This document shows positions 1-5,094 of a DNA stretch of 5,094 nucleotides, one piece after another. Numbering within the stretch: position 1 is the first letter of the stretch; each line of letters begins with the position of its first letter. The notes beneath the pieces are model-generated. The model worked only from the letters and a program-made list of their open reading frames with translations. It ran no database searches and was not told where the DNA came from. A program made the translations under genes and the position numbers. The stretch is from contig JAFZNF010000040.1 in the NCBI GenBank assembly GCA_017553025.1, forward strand, positions 1-5,094, written 5' to 3'. The stretch comes from Clostridia bacterium (GTDB lineage: Bacteria > Bacillota_A > Clostridia > UBA1381).

Positions 1-514
1 AGATTTCATCTCTGTCCTTTCTCATTCCGACACGCAGTGAAAGCATAAGATTTTGATAATCCTCGGGGTCGCCCAGACCGTATATGCACGAAACACTTGA
101 TACAATTATTACATCGCGTCTTTCAAACAGAGCAAAGGTTGCGCTGTGCCTGAGCTCATCTATTTCCTCGTTCATTGATGAGTCTTTTTCAATATAGGTA
201 TCTGAGGAGGCAATATAGGCTTCTGGCTGATAATAGTCATAATATGAAACAAAAAATTCAACCGCATTATTTGGAAAAAAGTCCTTAAACTCGCTGTAAA
301 GCTGTGCGGCAAGAGTCTTATTATGTGCCAAAACAAGGGTTGGTTTATTTACATCTGCAATAATATTTGCCATTGTAAAGGTTTTCCCAGACCCTGTAAC
401 GCCCATTAAAGTCTGAAACTTTTCGCCTTTTTTGATGCCGTCTGCAAGTTTCTTGACCGCCTGCGGTTGGTCGCCCGACATCTCGAATTCGGATACAAGC
501 TGAAATTTATCCAT
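1..514 (-). CDS. uvrB: UvrB, excinuclease ABC subunit B (5' part only; 3' end outside window)
   Basis: UvrB is the damage-verifying helicase-like subunit of the UvrABC nucleotide excision repair complex. It is loaded by UvrA, inserts a beta-hairpin between the DNA strands and recruits UvrC to cut. The reading frame is open from an ATG at 514 to the window edge and gives 171 residues of a protein that is usually about 660 long. Visible motifs are the Walker A loop GVTGSGKT (residues 38-45), the [11 protein letters not shown] block (62-72), the tyrosine-rich start of the beta-hairpin [10 protein letters not shown] (91-100) with the following [17 protein letters not shown] stretch, and the block ending SCIYGLGDP (142-150). 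The start is supported by a TGAGGT Shine-Dalgarno six bases upstream that overlaps the rsmE stop codon. The gap to rsmE is 8 bases. No LexA-type GAAC-N4-GTTC box was seen in the roughly 180 bases upstream. Identity is certain; only completeness is unknown. Confidence 0.98.
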   Translation of the reverse strand, partial: MDKFQLVSEFEMSGDQPQAVKKLADGIKKGEKFQTLMGVTGSGKTFTMANIIADVNKPTLVLAHNKTLAAQLYSEFKDFFPNNAVEFFVSYYDYYQPEAYIASSDTYIEKDSSMNEEIDELRHSATFALFERRDVIIVSSVSCIYGLGDPEDYQNLMLSLRVGMRKDRDEI

Positions 515-519
515 TTTTT

Positions 520-525
520 ACCTCA
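520..525 (-). promoter_or_regulatory. Ribosome binding site of uvrB, overlapping the rsmE stop
   Basis: The minus strand reads TGAGGT here, ending five bases before the uvrB ATG at 514, with GAGG six bases from it. The TGA is also the rsmE stop codon, so termination and initiation share the same bases. This fixes the uvrB start and suggests translational coupling. Confidence 0.85.
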
Positions 526-1260
526 AAATTTATTTATATCGCCTATCTCATACATAATCATTGAAAGTACCGCCTCGCCTGCGGTTTCTGTCCTCAGTAT
601 GCGTTTTCCTAAAGATATTACAGGTATTCCGCTGTTTTTCAGAAATTCAATCTCCGATACATCAAATCCACCCTCAGGTCCGATTAAAAAAGCAACTGTT
701 TTTGGATTTTCTTTGGACAAAAGCACGTCTTTTAAGGTGTTCTTATCCTCACATTCATATGCGGCAAAGGCAATATCGGTTTTCTTGAGAATTTCTAAAG
801 CCTCTTTTAAATTTACTGTATTATGGATTGCAGGTACAATTCCCCGTCCCGACTGCTGTGCCGCCTCTTTTGCAATTTTCTGCCATCTGTCTGTCTTTTT
901 ATCCTTTTCTGTCTTGGAAATACAACGGTTTAGACTACAGGGATATATTTCCGATATGCCAAGCTCGGTAGTCTTTTGTATAATGTAATCCATTTTACTG
1001 GCTTTCGGAACCCCCTGGATTAAGGTTATACTAACAGGGGGTTCTGTGTCGGATTTTTCCTTTTTTATGACATCGCATAATATTTCTGTTTTTGAAATAT
1101 CGGCTATTTTTACATAATAATCAAAGCCCCTGCCGTCGCAGCAAGTAAAAAAATCGCCTTTTTTAAGGCGCAGGACTCTTGAAATATGTACTACATCTTC
1201 CCCTGTTACCGCTATTTTGTTTTCACAAACGTTTTCCTTTGGTATAAAAAATCTGGACAT
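523..1260 (-). CDS. rsmE: RsmE, 16S rRNA (uracil1498-N3)-methyltransferase
   Basis: RsmE is a SPOUT-class methyltransferase that uses S-adenosylmethionine to methylate N3 of U1498 in 16S rRNA, acting on the assembled small subunit. The product is 245 residues, a normal family length. The N-terminal PUA-like RNA-binding domain covers about residues 1-70 and carries HISRVLRLKKGD (25-36). The C-terminal trefoil-knot domain shows KASKMDYIIQKTTELG (86-101), the EAAQQSGR block (132-139), the SAM-binding GPEGGF (194-199) and the knot signature SLGKRILRTETAGEA (216-230). The ATG at 1260 gives the usual family opening (MSRFFIP), but no Shine-Dalgarno is visible before it; the leader ends in a U-rich stretch after the prmA stop 7 bases upstream. 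Translation may therefore depend on ribosomes finishing prmA. Two RNA hairpins fall inside the gene (about codons 31-38 and 73-85) and are listed separately. The function is confident from the motifs. Confidence 0.96.
   Translation of the reverse strand: MSRFFIPKENVCENKIAVTGEDVVHISRVLRLKKGDFFTCCDGRGFDYYVKIADISKTEILCDVIKKEKSDTEPPVSITLIQGVPKASKMDYIIQKTTELGISEIYPCSLNRCISKTEKDKKTDRWQKIAKEAAQQSGRGIVPAIHNTVNLKEALEILKKTDIAFAAYECEDKNTLKDVLLSKENPKTVAFLIGPEGGFDVSEIEFLKNSGIPVISLGKRILRTETAGEAVLSMIMYEIGDINKF
1008..1044 (-). repeat. Perfect 10-bp inverted repeat (RNA hairpin) inside rsmE
   Basis: Arms GAACCCCCTG and CAGGGGGTTC at 1008-1017 and 1035-1044 are exact reverse complements around a 17-base spacer; a further 3 bp (TTA/TAA) can pair after a two-base bulge. 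Seven of the ten pairs in the outer stem are G-C. In rsmE it spans codons 73-85, encoding EPPVSITLIQGVP. There is no U tract after it on the minus strand, so it is not an ordinary terminator. Its role, if any, is unknown. Confidence 0.6.
1147..1170 (-). terminator. Terminator-like hairpin with U7 tract inside rsmE
   Basis: On the minus strand a perfect 6-bp stem (CGCCTT pairing with AAGGCG, plus-strand arms 1165-1170 and 1155-1160) with an AAAA loop is followed by one A and then seven T. That is the layout of a weak intrinsic terminator pointing in the direction of transcription. It lies inside rsmE at codons 31-38 (RLKKGDFF), about 90 bases after the start, so with active translation the ribosome would be expected to suppress it. 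The encoded residues are part of a conserved motif, so the structure may be a by-product of codon choice. The sequence pattern is certain; function as a terminator or attenuator is a guess. Confidence 0.35.
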
Positions 1261-1267
1261 AAAAAAT

Positions 1268-2227
1268 CTACAAACTGCACTTAAATTCCGCCCAGTCTGC
1301 GCTCCTTTTTTCTGAAATAATACTAAACCCTGCGGAAAGGATTTTATCCTTAACCTCAGTTATTCTGTCCTCAATTATTCCCGAGGCAATAAAAATCCCG
1401 TCCTTTTTAAGTACAGATTTATTAATAGGCAACAGAGCAATAACTACATCTGCAACTATATTTGCATAAACAACATCATAGCGCTTTTCCGCAATTTTTG
1501 CTCTCAAATGCTCATCTTCCAAAAGATTGCCGATATACACACTGCACCTATCGCCGTCTATGTTATTACGCTTAAGGTTTTCCGAAATTGTCTTTTTAGA
1601 GTTTTCATCGATATCGACCGCAACAGCGTTTTCCGCACCGAAAAGGAGCGAAACTATAGCCAAAATTCCGCTTCCCGAACCGAGGTCTAATACGCTTTCT
1701 CCGCCCTTGATAATATTTACAATATCTTCAAGGCACATTTTGGTTGTATGATGCGTACCCGTACCAAAGCTGAGCCCCGGGTTTATCTCGAAAACTTTTT
1801 TCCCGCAAGGCTCTGCCTCTTCCCAATAGGGTTTTATAATCAGCTTTTCGCCTATACTAAAGGTATGAAAGTGCTTTTTCCAGCTGTTTTCCCAATCCTC
1901 GCCCGAAAGTTTTTCACATTCTAAGGAAAGTTTCCCGAAATCGCCGTTTTTATCGCTTGATTTTAGTTTTTTAAGCTCTGCTTCAATATCTTGAACTATC
2001 TCCAATTCGCTTGATTTTATATAAAAATCAATATGCGTTTCCCCTTGCATACTTTTTTCAAGATTTTCGTCCACATAATCCCAAAAAGAGCGGTTTTCTT
2101 CCAAAAATGCGTTAAATTCGCTTTCATCAGTTACTTGTGCAGAGTCAATGCCAAAATTCAAAAGAATTCCCAAAACAGGCTCTATTCCATCTTTAGATGT
2201 GTATACCGTTACCTTTGTCCAATCCAT
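1268..2227 (-). CDS. prmA: PrmA, ribosomal protein L11 methyltransferase
   Basis: PrmA uses S-adenosylmethionine to trimethylate lysines and the N-terminus of ribosomal protein L11. The chosen start is the ATG at 2227, giving 319 residues. The frame can be extended six codons to a TTG at 2245 inside the end of sigA, but the ATG has an AAGAGG Shine-Dalgarno six bases upstream and gives the family's typical opening (MDWTKVTVYT, compare M-x-W in homologues). Residues about 1-95 form the L11-recognition domain. The linker region carries EDWENSWKKHF (110-120). The class I Rossmann methyltransferase domain carries NPGLSFGTGTHHTT (149-162), the SAM-binding loop VLDLGSGSGILAI (179-191), the acidic residues of AVDID (203-207) and the catalytic-region motif YANIVADVV (254-262). 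It lies 10 bases after sigA and 7 bases before rsmE. In Bacillus subtilis prmA and rsmE are adjacent beside dnaJ, so the pairing is normal but the site is not. Confidence 0.96.
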   Translation of the reverse strand: MDWTKVTVYTSKDGIEPVLGILLNFGIDSAQVTDESEFNAFLEENRSFWDYVDENLEKSMQGETHIDFYIKSSELEIVQDIEAELKKLKSSDKNGDFGKLSLECEKLSGEDWENSWKKHFHTFSIGEKLIIKPYWEEAEPCGKKVFEINPGLSFGTGTHHTTKMCLEDIVNIIKGGESVLDLGSGSGILAIVSLLFGAENAVAVDIDENSKKTISENLKRNNIDGDRCSVYIGNLLEDEHLRAKIAEKRYDVVYANIVADVVIALLPINKSVLKKDGIFIASGIIEDRITEVKDKILSAGFSIISEKRSADWAEFKCSL

Positions 2228-2233
2228 TTTGTG

Positions 2234-2239
2234 CCTCTT
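2234..2239 (-). promoter_or_regulatory. Ribosome binding site of prmA, overlapping the sigA stop
   Basis: The minus strand reads AAGAGG, six bases before the ATG at 2227. Its first two bases belong to the sigA TAA stop. It decides between the ATG and the in-frame TTG at 2245, which would place the start upstream of the Shine-Dalgarno. Confidence 0.85.
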
Positions 2240-3317
2240 AATCAAGATAATCCTTTAACTTCTTACTCCTTGACGGGTGGCGCAGTTTCCTTAACGCCTT
2301 TGCCTCAATCTGTCTTATACGCTCACGGGTTACGTCAAATTCTTTGCCAACCTCCTCTAAGGTACGCGGTCTTCCGTCTTCAAGTCCGAAACGCAGTCTT
2401 AAAACTTTAGCTTCCCTTGTTGTGAGTGTTTTTAATACGTCTTCAAGCTGTTCTTTTAACATAACAAAGCTTGCAACCTCTGAAGGGGCAGGTGCATCAT
2501 CATCAGGAATAAAGTCGCCTAAGTGACTGTCCTCCTCTTCGCCTATCGGCGTTTCTAAAGACACAGGCTCCTGAGAAATCTTCGATATTTCACGCACCTT
2601 TTCAACTGATAAATTTAGCTCCTTTGCAAGTTCTTCGGTGGTTGGTTCTCTTCCGAGCTCCTGCACAAGCTGGCGTGAAATTCTCACCAGCTTATTTATT
2701 GTTTCCACCATATGCACAGGTATTCTTATAGTTCTTGCCTGGTCTGCTATCGCACGCGTTATAGCTTGTCTTATCCACCAGGTTGCATATGTGCTGAACT
2801 TATATCCCTTTGAATAGTCAAACTTGTCCACAGCCTTTATTAAACCCAAATTGCCCTCCTGAATAAGGTCTAAAAACAGCATACCGCGTCCGACATATCT
2901 TTTAGCAATACTTACAACAAGTCTTAAATTTGCCTCGGCAAGTTTCTTTTTTGCCTCTTCGTCGCCCTCGGACATTCTCTTTGCAAGCTCCAGCTCCTCG
3001 TCGGCATCTAAAAGGTCAACTTTGCCTATTTCCTTCAAATACATTTTGACGTGATCATCGATATTGATACCGTCAGGAACCGATAAGTCCTCCAAATCTT
3101 CCTTGGATACCTCAATTTCCTCCAATTCCTTTTCTAAATCGTCCACAATTTCAACGCCCTCTTTTTCGAGAGCGTCATAGACTGTTTCGATTTCTTCGGG
3201 TGTTATTTCGGTATCAAAGAACGAATTGACAATATCGTTACTCGACAAAACTCCCTTTTTCTTGCCCTTTTCAATGAGGTCTTTTACCGTTTGTTTTTTT
3301 TGTTCCAAATCTGACAT
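2238..3317 (-). CDS. sigA: SigA/RpoD, primary (housekeeping) RNA polymerase sigma factor
   Basis: This is the group 1 sigma-70 factor that directs RNA polymerase to -10/-35 promoters of most genes. The preferred start is the ATG at 3317, giving 359 residues. An in-frame TTG at 3335 would add six residues but overlaps the dnaG stop and bypasses the GGAAGGG Shine-Dalgarno at 3327-3333. Domains in order are an autoinhibitory region 1.1 (about 10-70), an acidic linker, region 1.2 ([12 protein letters not shown], 87-98), region 2 with [14 protein letters not shown] (132-145) and [17 protein letters not shown] (150-166) followed by the -10 recognition helix [14 protein letters not shown] (177-190), region 3 ([13 protein letters not shown], 225-237), the 3.2 finger (about 253-274, [13 protein letters not shown]) and region 4 with the -35 helix-turn-helix [30 protein letters not shown] (321-350). 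The long non-conserved insert of proteobacterial RpoD is absent, as in Gram-positives. The presence of region 1.1 and the position after dnaG argue against an alternative sigma factor. Confidence 0.97.
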   Translation of the reverse strand: MSDLEQKKQTVKDLIEKGKKKGVLSSNDIVNSFFDTEITPEEIETVYDALEKEGVEIVDDLEKELEEIEVSKEDLEDLSVPDGINIDDHVKMYLKEIGKVDLLDADEELELAKRMSEGDEEAKKKLAEANLRLVVSIAKRYVGRGMLFLDLIQEGNLGLIKAVDKFDYSKGYKFSTYATWWIRQAITRAIADQARTIRIPVHMVETINKLVRISRQLVQELGREPTTEELAKELNLSVEKVREISKISQEPVSLETPIGEEEDSHLGDFIPDDDAPAPSEVASFVMLKEQLEDVLKTLTTREAKVLRLRFGLEDGRPRTLEEVGKEFDVTRERIRQIEAKALRKLRHPSRSKKLKDYLD

Positions 3318-3321
3318 TTTT

Positions 3322-5085
3322 TTATTCCCTTCCAAGTCTTAGTCTTAAATCAAGAAGTTCCTTTAATTTTAAGACGTCGCCTTCTTTTTTTGCCTGCTCG
3401 ATTTTTGTATCCAAATTATAAATTTTGATTTTATTAACAAGCTGGGCAATTGTATTTTTCTCATCTGTGTAGGTTTCCAAATTGCAGAAAATCCCCGATA
3501 CATAGTCTGCCTCACCGCTATCAAATTTTGAAGTTATAACAGCTGAATCTATCGGCTCTCCTCTCTCGTAACAGCCATACACGATTTCTGCAAGTTTTCT
3601 TAGAATTTCATTTGAGTAATCAGACGGCAGAAAGTCATCTTTGACAGCAGTATAGGAGGCTTTGTTTTCTATTATTAAACTAAGCAGTTTTTTTTCAGCT
3701 TCTGCAATTATCCCGCTTTCCTGCTTTTGGGCGGTAAATTTTGTTTTTATTGTCCTTTTGGGACCTTCTGCGATTTTCCCTGACGATTTATGCCTTTTAA
3801 TTTCCGCATATATTGCCTCTTTTGAAATCTCGGTTTCATCGGATATCTTCTTTATATAAGCATCAGTCTCAATCGCATTTTGAAGTTTTGAAAGGACATT
3901 TGACGCCTCTTCGACAAACAGGATTTTGCCCTCATCGGTATCGAGATTGTATTTTTTACGTATAAGATTTATAAGATATTCCGTTGACGGCAAGCAGTTT
4001 TTCATAATATCCGAAAACATTTGCGCGCTGTTTTTATTTATGTATTCATCAGGGTCTTTTGCGCCTTTTAACTGCATAACCCGACATTTTCCGCCTACAG
4101 ACGTTATAACATCTATTGCACGTCTTGTTGCTGTCTGACCTGCCTCGTCACTGTCATAGCATAAGAGGATTTCGTCTGTGTATTTCATTAAAAGTTTTGC
4201 CTGGTCTTCTGTAAGAGCCGTTCCCAATGTGGCAGTAATATTTGCAATTCCCGCCTTATATATGGAAATCACGTCCATATACCCCTCGCAGAGAATACAG
4301 CTTTTCGCACAATCCTTTTTCGCAAGATTTAAGGAAAAAAGATTTTTGCCCTTATTGAAAACAGGGGTATCAGGCGAATTAAGATATTTGGGCGGTTTGT
4401 ACCCGTCTTTTTGCGTATTTTCAACAATTCTTCCGCCAAACGCTATCACATTCCCCCTCAAATCAATAATGGGGAAAATTACCCGACCGCGGAATTTATC
4501 GATTGCCTTGCCGTTCCGCAAAATCAAAAGTCCTGCGTCCAAAAGCTCACTATCTGTAAATCCGAGCCTGTTCATATATTTCTTTAAAGCATTAAAAACA
4601 TCAGGCGCATAACCAAGCCCGAATTTCGTTATTGTTTTTGCATCAATAGCGCGCTTTTTAAGATATTCAAGTCCTGCTTTTCCGAGATTATCCTTTGTAA
4701 GTATTTCATAATAAAACCTTGCTGCGGTTTTGTTTATTTCTAAAATGCGCTTTTTCCTGCTGTATAGCTTGTCGTCTATAGGTTCATCATTTTCAGGGAG
4801 AATTATTCCCGCCCTGTCTGCCATAAGTTTTAGTGCTTCTACAAAGTCCAAGCCCTCGCTGCGCATTACAAACTGCACAAGATTTCCGCCTGCACCGCAG
4901 CCGAAACAATGGAAAAGCTGTTTTTCCTGATTTACGTGGAAAGAGGGTGATTTCTCTTTATGGAACGGGCAAAGTCCCGTATAGTCCCTGCCGTTTTTTT
5001 TGAGCTTTACATACTGTGACACATAGTCGACGATATCGTTCTGCGAAAAAATCTTATTTATAAGCTCGTCCGAGTATTTCGGCAC
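3322..5085 (-). CDS. dnaG: DnaG, DNA primase
   Basis: DnaG synthesises the short RNA primers used at the replication fork and works with the replicative helicase. The product is 587 residues, close to the Bacillus primase. The N-terminal CHC2 zinc-binding domain has ligands C39, H42, C60 and C63 in LCPFH...CFGC spacing. The catalytic core shows [23 protein letters not shown] (197-219), [15 protein letters not shown] (232-246), the TOPRIM acidic motifs EGYMD (267-271) and DSDEAG (311-316), and KDPDEYI (343-349). The C-terminal part (about 460-587) is the helicase-interacting region. The start given is a GTG at 5085, preceded by GGGGA five bases upstream. The frame stays open to the window edge nine bases away, so a start slightly further upstream cannot be excluded. 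The stop lies 4 bases before the sigA ATG, and the sigA Shine-Dalgarno lies within the last dnaG codons. Confidence 0.96.
   Translation of the reverse strand: MPKYSDELINKIFSQNDIVDYVSQYVKLKKNGRDYTGLCPFHKEKSPSFHVNQEKQLFHCFGCGAGGNLVQFVMRSEGLDFVEALKLMADRAGIILPENDEPIDDKLYSRKKRILEINKTAARFYYEILTKDNLGKAGLEYLKKRAIDAKTITKFGLGYAPDVFNALKKYMNRLGFTDSELLDAGLLILRNGKAIDKFRGRVIFPIIDLRGNVIAFGGRIVENTQKDGYKPPKYLNSPDTPVFNKGKNLFSLNLAKKDCAKSCILCEGYMDVISIYKAGIANITATLGTALTEDQAKLLMKYTDEILLCYDSDEAGQTATRRAIDVITSVGGKCRVMQLKGAKDPDEYINKNSAQMFSDIMKNCLPSTEYLINLIRKKYNLDTDEGKILFVEEASNVLSKLQNAIETDAYIKKISDETEISKEAIYAEIKRHKSSGKIAEGPKRTIKTKFTAQKQESGIIAEAEKKLLSLIIENKASYTAVKDDFLPSDYSNEILRKLAEIVYGCYERGEPIDSAVITSKFDSGEADYVSGIFCNLETYTDEKNTIAQLVNKIKIYNLDTKIEQAKKEGDVLKLKELLDLRLRLGRE
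3327..3333 (-). promoter_or_regulatory. Ribosome binding site of sigA, inside the 3' end of dnaG
   Basis: GGAAGGG on the minus strand lies nine bases before the ATG at 3317 and within the last codons of dnaG. The spacer is nearly all A. The match to AGGAGG is imperfect but is the best near either candidate start, and it favours the ATG over the TTG at 3335. Confidence 0.7.
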
Positions 5086-5089
5086 AAAA

Positions 5090-5094
5090 TCCCC
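5090..5094 (-). promoter_or_regulatory. Probable ribosome binding site of dnaG (cut by window edge)
   Basis: GGGGA on the minus strand is followed by TTTT and the GTG start at 5085. It is purine-rich at short but workable spacing. The window ends within it, so its true extent and any better upstream start are not visible. Confidence 0.45.

Noticed and set aside
467..988. Plus-strand open frame of 173 codons
   Set aside because: It lies antisense to rsmE and the uvrB start, both of which are recognised by clear family motifs. Its translation has no recognisable motif, so it is a shadow frame.
2228..2245. Six-codon N-terminal extension of prmA from a TTG
   Set aside because: The TTG lies within the end of sigA and would put the Shine-Dalgarno inside the coding region. 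The ATG at 2227 has good spacing and matches the family start.
3318..3335. Six-codon N-terminal extension of sigA from a TTG
   Set aside because: It overlaps the dnaG stop and contains the GGAAGGG site that serves the ATG at 3317. No Shine-Dalgarno is evident at usual spacing before the TTG.
3415..3440. TATAAT on the minus strand about 100 bases upstream of sigA, as an internal promoter
   Set aside because: The nearest -35-like element (TTGTTA) is only 14 bases away, and no extended -10 is present. In AT-rich coding sequence a lone TATAAT is expected by chance.
4178..4612. Plus-strand open frame of 144 codons
   Set aside because: It is antisense to the catalytic core of dnaG, and its translation resembles no known family. 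Other short plus-strand frames in the window are rejected for the same reason.
1..5094. A novel defence, mobile or biosynthetic system
   Set aside because: All of the window except short junctions is covered by five core housekeeping genes on one strand, with no foreign genes, repeats arrays or composition break visible.

Overview
The window holds five genes, all on the minus strand and packed almost end to end. In transcription order (right to left) they are dnaG (DNA primase), the housekeeping sigma factor sigA/rpoD, prmA (ribosomal protein L11 methyltransferase), rsmE (16S rRNA m3U1498 methyltransferase) and the 5' third of uvrB (excision repair), which runs off the left edge. The gaps between genes are 4, 10, 7 and 8 bases, so a single transcript is the simplest reading. 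No stretch above 300 bases lacks a gene. No tRNA, rRNA, CRISPR array, insertion sequence or phage gene was seen.

The organism looks like a low-to-moderate GC Firmicute, most likely in the Clostridia. The reasons are the AT-rich coding sequence, the short sigma-70 without the long non-conserved region of proteobacterial RpoD, the C-terminus ending in KLKDYLD, and a primase of Gram-positive type and length. This is inferred from protein character, not from a search.

The dnaG-sigA pair is the conserved core of the macromolecular synthesis operon. What follows it is less usual. prmA-rsmE sits next to dnaJ in Bacillus subtilis but here follows sigA, and uvrB follows rsmE with no SOS-type operator visible nearby. 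Replication priming, transcription initiation, ribosome modification and DNA repair are therefore probably co-expressed. At three of the four junctions the downstream Shine-Dalgarno sequence overlaps or abuts the upstream stop codon, which suggests translational coupling. The prmA-rsmE junction has no recognisable Shine-Dalgarno.

The structure least explained by the genes is inside rsmE. A terminator-like hairpin with a seven-U tract lies about 90 bases into the gene, and a perfect 10-bp inverted repeat lies further on. Together with the missing Shine-Dalgarno of rsmE they could act as an intragenic attenuator affecting rsmE and uvrB; this is a hypothesis. Otherwise the window is ordinary core genome, and no undescribed multi-gene system was found.
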